Of a DNA stretch of 64,000 nt, positions 49,205 through 60,850 are shown in pieces (the stretch's first letter is position 1; every line of letters starts with the position of its first letter). A program made the position numbers and the translations under genes. The DNA is taken from positions 10,602,650 through 10,666,649 of the forward strand of contig CAIIXF020000002.1 in assembly GCA_903813345.2 (NCBI GenBank). The letters are read 5' to 3'. The notes beneath the pieces are model-generated. The model saw nothing but the letters and a program-made list of their open reading frames with translations, was not told the DNA's origin and made no database searches. Origin of the DNA: Owenia fusiformis (Eukaryota; Annelida; Polychaeta; Sabellida; Oweniidae).

Positions 49205-49628
49205 TGACCATGAGCGCATTGCAGCCGAAGTTCGTGAAAAGCTCCAAGAAGTTTTACCATGTGATGTTCGTCTGCAAAATCCATTGAGCCCCAACATCCG
49301 GGAGCCATATGACGTCATCATGACCAGCTTTAACTTGGAGGCAGCTTGTGAGTCAATTGACCAGTACAACGAGGCAGTTGCCAATGTGTCATCTTTGATT
49401 CGACAAGGTGGTCATTTGATTATGTTTGGTGCATTATGTCAGACTTTTTATGTTGTAAACAAAGAACATTTCTTTTCTCTTCGACTAGAAATTGAAGATA
49501 TCGAGAATGCCTTAAAATTAGCAGGATTTGAGGATATAGAAACAAAAGTATGTCCAATTGATCGTGAACTTCAACATGATGAAAGTGACTGTGAAGGTTT
49601 GTTTTATACAACATCTAAGAAGCGATAA
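49205..49628 (+). CDS. Gene C exon 3
   Basis: The 424 nt begin DHERIAAEVREKLQEVLPCD and end GLFYTTSKKR. It is nearly identical to gene B exon 3 over the first two thirds, then diverges near the C-terminus (CPIDRELQHDESDCEG against CPLEYQLDMCDLKG). Confidence 0.85.
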
Positions 49629-49752
49629 GAGGAAAAACTCATGGTTCTGGTTATGAAATTACATACAATTTAGTTAGTTTAGTTTACATACAAATTGCAA
49701 CTGAGCAATTTGCATCATTTTACATTATGAGCCAAAACGGCCCACCAACTTG

Positions 49753-49765
49753 AATAAACAATAAA
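49753..49765 (+). promoter_or_regulatory. Polyadenylation signals of gene C
   Basis: Two AATAAA hexamers, seven bases apart, lie about 125 bp after the gene C stop. Confidence 0.5.
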
Positions 49766-50530
49766 ACTACAATTACCATTTTTAAGCGAAACTGGATCAA
49801 TTGGAAAGGCAAAATATATATAACACACAGAGGTACATTTTATTTGGAAATAAAGATGTGTAGGTAAATTACTTCTTTATTATACTATTAATTGCCTGTA
49901 AATCATGGCTATGTTATAAATGCCCCCATATATTACATATATTTTGAGAAAATGACAAGAAAATTTGCCCATTTTGTAAGAGAGTGCTTTGTCAAAAGAC
50001 GTAACCATATGTATAGCACAGACTGATATTTATTTTTACCTATTGTAAATGTTTAGATTTAAAGTGGTTGATAAGACCAGGTGGCTGGGTTGAGTTACTT
50101 GTATGTAAACATAGTAACATACCACTATAAAGAACAGTTCTTATCTTCATCTTACATATACTGTCAACTAATACGAAAGTTATTTAAACATATCTCTGAT
50201 ATCACTGTTTGTTTTGTTCGGGGTACGTGGGTACGTTGAAATCAGCACACGGGCTACAATGTCTCAGAACTGTCTATGATTTTTGGGTCAAAATATACCA
50301 AATATAATACTACAAATTCCAACTAAGAATTATATGCGCTATTTTAATAGGAGTCTCGTATGGATGGCAGACCACTTATTTTCTCTTGTTCATTGTACCT
50401 CACTGGTCTTATTGGTCTGTGTGCAAATATCCCGCTAAATATTCTATATTAGGCTATTCATGTCTGTGTGACAGGAATAAAAATTTCCGAAAATTAGTGA
50501 TGGCCGATCGTCAGCAATTTCGGATCCATC

Positions 50531-50536
50531 TTTATT
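50531..50536 (-). promoter_or_regulatory. Polyadenylation signal AATAAA of gene E
   Basis: AATAAA on the minus strand begins directly after the TAA stop at 50539-50537. That would make the 3' UTR very short unless a later signal is used. Confidence 0.5.
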
Positions 50537-51059
50537 TTAAACACGGTGTAGCTTCATTACTGCCTCTTTGAATGAGTAATGGTGGTTACCGCCTGGATAA
50601 TTTGCCCAGCAAACACATAGAGCAAACGCTCGACATGTTGGTTCTTGCTCATATATCCCAAATAAGCTTGAGTAATGACACGACGCATGCCACCACGCTC
50701 CTTTGAAAGTCACTGCGCAGTTTTCATTATCTCGAGAATCGTTGTCTTGATCGTATGTAGTGAATTGCTGTCCATTTTGAAATGACATTGAATCCCCTGC
50801 TGTTCCTGAATATCCACCGATATTAATACGGTATTTATCACTCGCATTAGCCATGGTAAACGAAGAAAACTCAGCAAAACCAGTAGCTGGATTAAGATTG
50901 CTCGATGGCCATGTTACCAAATCGAATTTAGCTTTATAACTCCTTTGATTCAATATGCTAGCGAGGTTATCAAGCCCAATGAAGTGTTCGAGGTTGACAT
51001 CACCGAAGCCTTGCTGAAATTCAACCCAGCTGCGGTTGAAGTTTTCACTTCCATCAAAC
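50537..51059 (-). CDS. Gene E exon 5: main fibrinogen-related domain and stop
   Basis: The 523 nt follow gttttag. The peptide starts FDGSENFNRSWVEFQQGFGD and runs through HFIGLDNLASILNQRSYKAK, IGGYSGTAGDS, DQDNDSRDNENCAVTF and KGAWWHASCHYSS to the stop at 50539-50537. The usual S-N-L-N-G after the last CH is replaced by YSSLFGIY, and extra cysteines (CRAFALCVCW) follow. Confidence 0.88.
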
Positions 51060-54000
51060 CTAAAACAGAGACATCTTTATTTGAATTCAGGCGAAACTGA
51101 AACCATATTAATTGCATTTTAGGTTTCAAAAGAGAAATAAAACGTGCGATTTTTGAAGACAAATTATTCAATACAATAAAAAGCTGTAATTTAGATCGCT
51201 TGTTTGCTTTTATGGATTGTTCAATTCATCAATTTGAAAACCTTATGAACTCTTTTTACATCTCGTGAACTCCATTTGTTCGTTATCACGAATAGCTAGG
51301 CAAAATTCATGTCGCGTTTCAAACAATAAGAACACATCATATGCACCCTATCTTACAACAGATGAACGCTTACCTTTAAATCAGTGAAATCGATTACTCT
51401 CATCAATTTCATAATTATAAAATGCTTCGACTGTAATTACATTAGTATCATAATGTAGGTGTGCAGTTCAAATTGTTCACCTTGCAAATCAATTGGAAAA
51501 ATCTGGTTTTGTTCGTTCATATTGTAAAAATACAGTGCCATGTACAGTGCCATTGCGATGCTAACCTGTTGAATACGTAGGTCCATCCTTGGTCGCAGTA
51601 AGCCTCGAAGATTCTCCCATCTGATGTCGCGATAGTACTAACACCAGTGTATGTAGGAGTTCCACCACAGTCTCCATCTACAATATAACAGATTAGAAGA
51701 GATCATAAAACAAATTGCAAGTAATTATACAGACAAACACAATCCAACTATAATGTATTATATACGAATTAGCACAATCGTAAAAACCAGTTACAAGAAA
51801 ATCAAAACAAAAATTCGAGAGATGATAAAAAGCACAGGGAAATACTAGTAGTGCCAAATGTCCCCAAACAAAATTAAAGTTAATAAAAAATTTTGGTTGA
51901 GGCCTTTAATTCGTGCTGAAATATACATGTTTTTATTTTAAAACCCTCACCCTGCAGCTCGCATGCTGTTCCAGAGAAATTCTGTAGGCATTGACATGTG
52001 AAGTTAGAGGGAAATGGCCCAGCGACAGTACACGTACCGCCATTCTGACACGGAGCATGGACGCAGGTATCTATAATGCAACAGAGCAGCTACAGTGACA
52101 TATACATGTACTCCTAGCTTTGCTTGTCAGCAAAATCATTTTCTATACAATTGATTGTTGCAGGTGTTATGGTCATTCAATTGATCTCTTCTTCTTCCCG
52201 ATTTTATCGGTACCTGTGGACAAACACATTAACAGGCCACTTAATGTATTTTGGGACACATTTGGATGTCTCTGATGACACCACACACCACATACTGTTT
52301 GGCAATAAATCTTGGGATCAATGCAAATGTATGACTGGAGGAATAGCTTAAGTTCTTAACAGTAAGAGTGAAAGACGCCCAATATCGTTCATAAGTCAGA
52401 ACAACAGGTTACAAAAATTAGTCACAAAATTAAAGGAGCACGAAAAGTATCGCAACAGATTTCAAACAATGTCAACAGGTGCATACATTAGGCCGAGGCA
52501 TTACCTACAGGAAAAATACTCGTAGAGATATTAAGACGATTTAGACTTTGAGACAGGGAAGGTGCAAAAAACGGGTATCCAAACAATCCACCCATATGTC
52601 TTTTCTGAAATGTTGTCCTGATTTCAAACCCGTCCAGTCCTGCTTTTTCAATTATTGTTGCATACATACTGTAGAAGTGGAAACGTTGTTGCGTTTTGAG
52701 ACACAATTAACCCATTGAGCCCTACTAAGCCCGTGCATATCAAAAATTAAATGCACGGAATCATTGCTTTGAAATTGCACTGAAATGCCCTAAGCTGGTT
52801 GGCTGAGACACACTTGGTATTTTTGAATTTCCGTTTGGGAATGAAATTCAGCAAAATGTGTTTCAGAACAGGTCTCTCCTATGAACATCATTAAATTTGA
52901 ACACTTTTTAAATATGCAATCGACTTCTTGGTGTTACAATGTGAACCCCTGACAAACACTAATTTGGCCGGTCCCAGTGGCGATCGGAGTAGACAGGTTT
53001 CATAGTGCGAATATTCTATTAAGGGGTGTGTTTACAGAAAATGTAGATTCATTAATGACATTGAATATCTAGAATTGTTAACGGTTATGGTTGTTCAATA
53101 TATCGATAATCCATACTTACTACACAGAGGAATAGCTGGCGATGTAGGTTCTCCAGAAATCTGTAAATATAAATTACTGATTATGGATTACACAGTCAGC
53201 CACTTTTGAAGTGTTTGGTTCAGGGCATTACCCTTTTCAGATATCTGATGTCCAATATAATTACACTGGTGATACGCTCGATTACGCTGGTTTCGGTAAC
53301 AAAATGTCGGAACGTCGAAAGTACGGTTTTTCCTTTTCCTTATTTCACTCGTTGTAGGCAGAATTCCAACGTCATTTTTATCACAAACTACGTTTATCAG
53401 TATCATATGTTTTAGAAAATGTAGATGTTTGAGAAAAATAGCTCGGAAGACAACAAAATGGTCGATTTAATACCTCACTTAAGTTACATAAACGGTATTG
53501 GTTAAAAGTGCAGATCTTAACTATTTTTGAAATACCGTTTAACTTTTAGTGAGGAATTCAATCGACGATTGATCATTCTGTTGTCTTCTGAACTATTTGT
53601 TCGCAAACATGTACAATTTCTAAAAAATATGATACTGATATACGTTTGTCTGAAAAATGTCGTGGAGATTCTGCCTAAAACGCGTGAAATAAGGAAAAAA
53701 GAATAATTGTACCTTCGACGTTCCGACATTTTGTGTTCGTTTTGGTAACCAGCGTAATCGAGCGGATCACCAGTGAATTAAAGGCAGAATCAGATATATA
53801 GGGGTGACAAAATTACAAGCAACATGTACGATTGACCCACCAATCTATTCCTTACAATCTCAATTACAATATCTCCAAAAAGATTCACGATATATTATAA
53901 ATTGGTAAAGTTATCATGGATTCAAAGTGCAGAAATAGGTGAAAAATGTTTAAATTCTCCCAAATAATAAGAATGGTTACCATTCTTATAGAAAAATAAC

Positions 54001-54786
54001 ACATTATTGTAATAATCTTAAGTTTACCTGAAATAAAGTGTGCACTTTGGGGATTTTCAGAAAATAGACATGACAAGGAATGACATGAGCCAGAAATATT
54101 CTAAAATTGAAACAATTTTTTGTTAGGCCTTCTCGCTATATCTGATTCTCTCTTTAATAAAACGATAAGAAAGGCATGAATAAGCTACACAACACAACGG
54201 CACAGAAGGAAGGCTTTGTTTTAGTCATTATTTCTTATTTATATATTTAATACAAAGGGCAATACACTGAGAACCAGCGATCATATTTATATTGATCTTA
54301 CAATGACATGTCAGAATGAGATTTAGCGAACATTTAATTTCCGAATATTCTGCCTTTCATTCCAGAAAAAATATAAATATTATTATTCAGTGACGTGTTC
54401 ATTTATAGATATGGCTGTTTATCATATATTGGATAAATCTTTTGCTTGCAATTTGTCACTTCAAATCAACTGATAATTACCCGTTCGTAATAAGTCATGG
54501 TTGCGTCGGGTACTAATGCCGAGTTGTTGGCGTCCAAGGAACAGTACTTCAGCTCACATTGTGACATCATCCCTGTTGGTGATCCTAGCTCAAAGTTGAA
54601 CGAGAAACAGGCAGAATTTGCTGTACATATCTCACCACACTTTCCTAAACTTTTCACGTTTTTAACGTCTATTGTGTATCCATGTAAAGAAAACCCGGGT
54701 ATTTTCTTATATAGAGTCGATGTTACTGATGATATTGCACATGTCATTCCAAACAGACACAAAACGTAGTTTGTTGAAGCGACCAT
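50537..54786 (-). CDS. Gene E: secreted PAN/apple - EGF - fibrinogen C-terminal domain protein
   Basis: Five minus-strand exons (54786-54481, 53160-53121, 52070-51951, 51677-51566, 51059-50537) join in frame into 366 residues with GT/AG borders and phases 0-1-1-2. Order: signal peptide (LCLFGMTCAISSVTS), PAN/apple domain (CGEICTANSACFSFNFELGS, then CELKYCSLD), a short Pro/Ser linker (ISGEPTSPAIPLC), one EGF-like module with six cysteines (CVHAPCQNGGTC...CQC...C), then a fibrinogen-related domain opening DCGGTPTYTGVSTIATSDGR and ending EAVMKLHRV. FReD marks: INIGGYSGTAGDS, an acidic Ca-site-like DQDND, NENCAVTFKGAWWHASCH. Such proteins are secreted lectins or adhesion proteins, many acting in innate recognition of acetylated sugars; the ligand here is unknown. 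An AATAAA (50536-50531) begins right after the stop codon. It converges on gene C, 0.9 kb away. Confidence 0.88.
51566..51677 (-). CDS. Gene E exon 4: start of fibrinogen-related domain
   Basis: The 112 nt follow attgtag. The peptide DGDCGGTPTYTGVSTIATSD is followed by GRIFEAYCDQGWTYVFNR. The Cys pair and the C-D-x-G-W-T strand are the opening of a FReD. The donor is GTTAGC in phase 2. Confidence 0.82.
51951..52070 (-). CDS. Gene E exon 3: EGF-like module
   Basis: The 120 nt are symmetric phase 1-1, the classic mobile EGF exon. The peptide reads TCVHAPCQNGGTCTVAGP, then FPSNFTCQCLQNFSGTACEL. Six cysteines have the EGF spacing, and an N-x-T glycosylation site lies between the fourth and third last. 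The donor is GTGAGG. Confidence 0.85.
52480..52690 (+). repeat. Dispersed repeat, copy 2 (gene E intron)
   Basis: Shares GAGACAGGGAAGGTGCAAA and TTCCTGATTTTCA-like blocks with 59040-59250. It lies in intron 2 of gene E. Confidence 0.65.
53121..53160 (-). CDS. Gene E exon 2: 40-nt linker
   Basis: The 40 nt lie between tttacag and GTAAGT and encode ISGEPTSPAIPLC plus one base. They convert phase 0 to phase 1, exactly what the flanking exons need. The strong donor and acceptor make it credible despite its size. Confidence 0.72.
53264..53775. mobile_element. CACTGGT-ended element, 512 bp, intact ends
   Basis: Inverted ends CACTGGTGATACGCTCGATT and its match (ATCCGCTCGATTACGCTGGT reversed at right) are flanked by AATTA at 53259-53263 and 53776-53780. 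The interior matches 38815-39270. It lies in intron 1 of gene E. Confidence 0.8.
54481..54786 (-). CDS. Gene E exon 1: signal peptide and PAN/apple domain
   Basis: The 306 nt encode 102 residues with the whole PAN module in one exon, from SLHGYTIDVKNVKSLGKCGE through TMTYYER. The frame runs on for VIIS and a stop, but a GTAATT donor at 54480 ends the exon in phase 0, which fits exon 2. Confidence 0.82.
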
Positions 54787-55180
54787 GATTGAATCCTTAT
54801 GAATATATTTTCTTTATATCATTCCAGTTCTGTTTGGCAGTGCATTGGGTTTAACCCTTCAATATGATGGCGATCTTTGATTTCCAATTAGTAGTTATAA
54901 TTAAGAAGGTTCAATGACGGAAGCTCGATTACCATTATATCGAATACTAATATCCTGGACGTTTTTCTTCAGCCAGTCGAAATTCAAGATCTGAATAGAA
55001 ATCATGATGTTTCCTCATATCAAATATTGGCTCAACACTCATGGATCAGTAAAGCCTATATGTGTCAAATCACAATTAGAAAATAAGTATATATAATAGG
55101 CTTTGGGGTGGGGATAAATGATCACTGTCATGTGCTTGAACCTAATATATTTTTTTTATTAAAAGTGCGTACTAATAAAT

Positions 55181-56176
55181 AGAGATTATCCTATATGAGG
55201 TTCAGGATATTGGGATTATCCCGAGGCTAATATAATATATTTGCCCGAGGGCCGTAGGTCCCGAGGGAAAATATATTATATTGGCCAAGGGATAATCCCA
55301 ATATCCTGAACCGACTATAGGATAAAATGTTTATCCCATACCAATCTTGGTCATCTGGTTCACATTGTTCAATCGTGAAAATATTTCAGAATATTCATGT
55401 CCAGTTTTGTTTTCTTGGCCGTGGGCTGATTTTCCTGTTCTCTCAAACATTCCCACATTTATCTTCTCGAATTTTTTGATTGATTAAGTGGATGCTCCTT
55501 CCCTTTTTTAAACCATCAAACAGATCCCGATTGTCTGTGTTTTCTCCATTGTCGTTTACAGTCATAACGCGAACGTTACAAATTATGAACAAATATGTGA
55601 GCGTCGATTATGACGTAGCGGGCAGATATACTATATCTGCCCGCTCGGAGCGGGACGTAAAGCTATATCTGCCCGCTGATGAAAATATATAGAGATTATC
55701 CTATATGAGGTTCAGGATATTGGGATTATCCCGAGGCCAATATAATATATCTGCCCGAGGGCCGTAGGTCCCGAGGGTAGATATATTATATTGGCCAAAG
55801 GATAATCCAAATATCCTGAACCGACTATAGGATGATCTGTTTATCCCATACCAATCACATTGTTCAATTTGCCAAAGTTCAGAAACTTTGCAACCAACCG
55901 TGGAATATTCTTAAAATATTCATGTCCAGTTTTGTATTCCTGTTTCTTTCCTATTCAAATCTTTGATTATTAACGCCGGTACACTGCTCCTTCCCTTCTT
56001 TAAAGCATCAAACAGGTCGAGATTGTCTGCGTTTTTCTCCATTGTCGTTTACAGTATGCGACCGTTACAAAAAAGAACCAATACGGGAATAGCGATTATG
56101 ACGTAGCGGGCAGATATAGTATATCTGCCCGCTCGGAGCGGGACGTAAAGCTATATCTGCCCGCTGATGAAAATAT
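55181..56176. repeat. Two tandem 510-bp units, each with two hairpins
   Basis: Units start at 55181 and 55691. Each has a long hairpin (arms GATTATCCTATATGAGGTTC ... GAACCGACTATAGGAT, hinge GCCCGAGGGCCGTAGGTCCC) and a second one with GCGGGCAGATATACTATATC arms around CTCGGAGCGGGACG. The units are near-identical, so the duplication is recent. No coding. Confidence 0.85.
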
Positions 56177-56177
56177 A

Positions 56178-56283
56178 AGTTTTTACAAACCGGCTTTATG
56201 TACCCGTAACACGTCCAAGTATGGGATAAAAGTTTTTACAAACCGGCTTTATGTACCTGTAACAAGTCCAAGTATGGGATAAA
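56178..56283. repeat. 53-bp tandem duplication
   Basis: AGTTTTTACAAACCGGCTTT ... AAGTATGGGATAA occurs twice with period 53, directly after the 510-bp units. Confidence 0.85.
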
Positions 56284-57134
56284 TATGTATATTCTCCCAA
56301 ATAAATAATATAAAAATTCACATTTATAGAAAAATACACACATAATTATGAAAAAATGTTGTTGGAGTAAAAAGTTGATTTCTTTTTAGAATATTTTTTG
56401 TTATGATGAAAAATGTTCCAATAGTTACTTATTAGACTTGGTTCTGCTTTTAAATGTGTCACCCGATCAGCTAATTGCAAACTCTCAAAGTACCAACACT
56501 AAATTGTTATATACAATATACTACTATTATTTCGTTTTCCGAAAATTGAAAATTTTGAAAATTTGATACATGAATTTATTCTTTAATGACGCGTGATAAT
56601 TGCCCAAATGATATAATTGGTGGCTATTTCACGAAAGTCCACGATATTGCCAAAGATCTATTGTTCGTATTTAAAATTGACGTAAAGGCATTTTACATGT
56701 TTCATATGATTGACATACGAATAGACCTAAGAATGTATTAATGATATCTGATGCCTGTTTTTTGTAAGAATCTATAGAATTGATCGATAAGATCCGATCG
56801 AGAGAACTAAATGGTGAATTTTGGAGTATGTGGACAAGTAATTATGGAAGTCAACGTAATAAGCATTATCTAAGACCAGATCTAAGAGTCTGGTGATATG
56901 CAATGTAAAAAGATAAAATAGACTAAACCTTCGCCAAACAATGAAAATATCTGATTTGTCTATTTCCCCTCCCTCTTGTTATCCCGTACTCCAAGCTTGA
57001 CGCGATCGCTGTAAATGATACAGCCCCCAAATGATAAGAGATGCATGAAGTCCTTTAATTTAATTGTTTCTCATTCGTGTCGCATCTTTGATGTTTCTGA
57101 ACCAGACAGAACGATTGTATTTAGAGAAATCCGA

Positions 57135-57478
57135 TTAAGCTAGCCATATACTTGCCGGGCATTGTCCGTTTTGTCTGAGTTTGTCCGAGATTGTCCGCCG
57201 AATATCATCGGACAATGTCCGATCATGTCCTGTTTTGTCCGAAATGGTCATATGATCATCAAGTGACTCAATGCTTCGGAATTTGTGCGGAGTTGTCCGG
57301 AAAAAAGAATCGACATGTGCATTCTTTTCACTGGACATAAATGGACAAAGTTTGTACAAGCTCGGCAATGTCCAGCGGACAAACAAAATAGGACAATGTC
57401 CATGTTGTCCGGTGAAAATATTTTACTGTATGACGCCCCTGATGTCCGAATTATCCGGCAAGTGTATGGCTAGCTTTA
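57135..57478. mobile_element. MITE with TTAA-like target and TTGTCCG words
   Basis: The ends AAGCTAGCCATATACTTGCC and CCGGCAAGTGTATGGCTAGC are inverted. The flanks TTAA at left and TTTAA at right suggest a piggyBac-type target. The interior is built of TTGTCCG/CGGACAA words. The open frames here come from that palindrome. Confidence 0.75.
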
Positions 57479-57999
57479 AAGGACATGTTTTGTAATGTGA
57501 CAAAATTGAACACCACATAACCCACGTCATTTTCGCACAGGAAAAATTCATGCTATCTATAGTTTCTCACGGTGACCACCAAAATGCGATGTCTTCAAAA
57601 TTAGGAACATTCTTCATTTGGAGAAGTTTTAAATCTCTTGGGTAATTTATTCATGCAATAAATATGAGAAAAACGAGATTCTCTTTTCAGAAAATAAGTC
57701 GATCATCAATGATTCTTCAGAGGTGGATTGGCGTTTGATTTTTCCTGGCAATGAAAGGACTAACATTTCAAAGATGGAATATATTTGACATAATAACAAG
57801 TGCGTGATACAGGGGTTGCCATTTTAGTAAAGGGTGTAAATACGTTTCTGTGCTTGATACAGGGTATATTTAATGGAAAAGGTTAAATTATGATGTTGAA
57901 TTATTGGTGTCTATCATATATTTAAGAACTGCCATCTATATATGAATATAAAGTTTAAATAACTAACGTGAACAAAAGATTAATGAGATTCTGATTGTT

Positions 58000-60850
58000 A
58001 GGTTCTGAGAATGCTGCTGCCATCTTTGAATAAACTCTAAATTATCAATGATATAATTATAATCTATTGTGATAACGAACACCTCCCAATCTGAATGTTT
58101 TTAACTGCACGGTGGCATTTGGATTAGACAGGTTTTACTGTATGAGTAATAGTAATACTGAAATTCAAAAAAATCTGAAGACCTAGTCAATCTATTTTGG
58201 GAAATATTCTCAGCTATTTGAAATGAAGATCAACTTTGTAAGAAGTCTCTATAATTATTTTTTTAATTTATACAATAACATTATACTCAACTTTAGTTCA
58301 AATTCCAATGCTCTGGCCTTGGCTAATCAAAACAGTTCATTGCAATTGTTTCATCAATTATTATATTATTATATTAATATATCATAATTATTTCACATGC
58401 AAATACTGTACTGCCACTAATATTTGATGCTGTTATCTTTCACAATTTTCGCAATTTTGAAATTTTGCGGATATCAATTTTCGCTAATTATAAATTTTTT
58501 ATAATTTTGTATCTATTTCTTTCATCATCATATCATTTCTCAAAAAAATTTCCAGCTTATTTGATTAAATGTTTTTAAAACCAAGAAATATGAATGAAAC
58601 AGTACCTTCTTACCTTTAATTATTGCTATACCATGTACTTAAAGCCTTTACATGACACCTATCAGCTATCACCTGCTTCAAAAGCATAGGTGAAACTAAA
58701 CTATTGAAATCAAGTGCTCACTTTAAATTTTTTTTATATTTTCTGTTTGGGAAAATCTGTTAGTTATCAGCTGCATTTTTGTCAGTCAAGATTTCTCTTC
58801 ATCAAACCAAATCAAATCCAAGGAATGTTTAGTCAAATATCCAGTTGTTCAGGAATCGAACTCAATTCAAAGAATGATTAGTTCCATAGTGTAAACATAT
58901 ACAACTTTGAACAATATTGGTATCAGCCATTATGTTACATTAAAAAAACAGAATGTAAAAGACTTTCATGTAAGCAGGAAATTTCTTGAAAGAATACTAA
59001 AGGTTTCGCAACAGAATTTAGACGGTCATATGTTGAATTGCAGAAATTTTCTGAAAATGTAAGGTGTGTATGTTAGGCCAATGCATTATCTAAAGGAAAA
59101 GTACTCATACAGATGATAAAAAAAATTAGAGATTGAGACAGGGAAGGTGCAAAGACCCCATCAACATTTTTTTCAAAAATGTTTTCCTGATTTTCAGTTC
59201 CTTCCATTTTTTTTATAATGTTTTCACATTAATATGTTGCATTTGTAGACAAAGTTAACATACTAAAGAGAAAATATTTTCCTTTTAAGAGTTTATTTGT
59301 GTCTCCAAATGCAACATACTGATGCATAAAACATTTATAAAAATTGAGTAGAAGGGGAAATTTTAAATTCAACGAACATATAGGCCCACTGAGCATTTAT
59401 TTTGCACAGGGCCTTTATTAGAAAGAACTCAAAATAAATGCCATTGGCTTTTATTAAGACTAAGAGGGAAATTGAAAACATTTTTCCAAGGGGACAGGCA
59501 TTTATTAAGAGGTAAAATAGCTTTCCCAAGCCAGTGGGTGTTTATTTCGAGGCGTATTATCAATCGAAGAGTTGACACATGGCCTTCATATACTCATGCA
59601 ATAGTATCTATCATCTCTGATTGCACACTTCTGTTTAACCTTTCAAGCATTCGATTTGGATTTTGGAATGTCATAAAGCTATGCGGTCAAAAGTAATCTT
59701 AATACTTTTTAGTGAAAATGCATTTATATTTTTAAAATGCAGAATCTTGCGAATGCAAAATCCTCGAAATCCGATCACCTCCACATCTGAATGTTTTTTT
59801 TAACTGGCCATGGTGTTTTAACTGGTCATGGTGGCATTTGGATTAGACAGATATTACTGTATAAGTATTAGACAGATATTACTGTATAAGTATAATAGTA
59901 TTACTGGAATTCCAAAAAATCATAACGCCTACAATGCTAGTAATATTAAGTGAAAATGCATTAATATTTTTTCAAAATCAAGAATCTTTCGGATGCAAAA
60001 ACCTCGAAATCAGACGTTTAAATCTGAATGTTTTTAATTTGTAGCGGTGGCATTTGGATAAGACAGGTTTTACTGTATAAGTATAATAGACATTAATAGT
60101 ATTACTGGAATTCCAAAAAATCATAAGGCCTATAGCAACAATCATGTGAACTTCAGGTCAAAATTCCAATGCTCCCTTGGCCAATCAAATCAGTTCATTG
60201 CATTTGTTTCATCAATGCTCTCAATATCATAATTATTCCACATGCAAATACTGTACTACCGGTTAATTTGCGAGTTTAAATTTCATGAATTTAGAGAAAT
60301 ACCAATTTTGTGGCCATTAAATTTTGCGGATATCAAAGGTTTAACTTCCATTATTCTCTGAATCCTCAAAATTAATTTATCTTATCTACAGTAATTACAC
60401 CTACCCAATATCATATACTTTGGATAAGATTTACAATCTCTAGATCTTAGTCAATGGCATGTTGCACCTCGGCCTTTAATTGGCGATATTCGCGACTATT
60501 ATTTTTCGTGATTTTTACACAATCGCGAAAACCACGAAACTAAATTGCACGCGAAAAATATCGGGAGTACAGTACATTGAAACCATACACTCTTATATTT
60601 CATAAGAATTTGCAATCAAGCCTAACAAATCTATTGGCAAAATAGAAGGCCAGCAAATGTACACATGCTAAAGTGATGAAACTTTAATGAATTTTAATTT
60701 TGCCTATACTGAGATGTGTTAAACTCTATTTGGGTTAGATTTATTCGGCTACACCCTCTACTTACAGCCTTAACATGCCCCCTATCGGCTATCACCCGCT
60801 TCAAAATCATAACAGGTTCCTTTATATCTTCCTTTATCTTCTGTTTAAGA
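58000..60850. repeat. Segmental direct duplication
   Basis: Blocks recur in the same order about 1.9-2.1 kb apart: CCAATGCTC...TTCATTGCA, CACATGCAAATACTGTACT, GCTATCACC(T/C)GCTTCAAAA. Between them, TCTGAATGTTTTTAACTG...GGCATTTGGATTAGACAG also recurs at 58090, 59790 and 60025. Ancient, diverged. No gene. Confidence 0.7.
59040..59250 (+). repeat. Dispersed repeat, copy 3
   Basis: Contains TTAGGCCAATGCATTATCTA, AGTACTCATACAGATGATAA and GAGACAGGGAAGGTGCAAAG, matching copies 1 and 2. Non-coding. Confidence 0.65.

Larger units (their letters stand above)
47475..49628 (+). pseudogene. Gene C: NNMT/PNMT-family methyltransferase, copy 2, with exon 2 frameshift
   Basis: The exons are 47475-47631, 48787-48995 and 49205-49628, with the same phases (1, 2) and the same borders (GTACGT, GTGGGT, tttcag) as gene B. 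Exon 1 reads MAAETLKGDDYKTNFDIDWY. Exon 2 keeps RFLEFGSGPTVHTLFSARNA but has seven A at 48927-48933 where gene B has six, so the frame shifts after EKWWKK and meets a TGA about seven codons later. Past the lesion the sequence again matches gene B. Exon 3 (stop at 49626-49628) is fully open and very close to gene B. Without the extra A it would be 262 residues. It is either a young pseudogene or an intact gene with a homopolymer assembly error. AATAAA signals lie at 49753-49758 and 49760-49765. A hAT-like MITE ends about 45 bp before the ATG. Confidence 0.85.

Noticed and set aside
57135-57495. Open frames on both strands
   Set aside because: They arise from the palindromic TTGTCCG-rich MITE.
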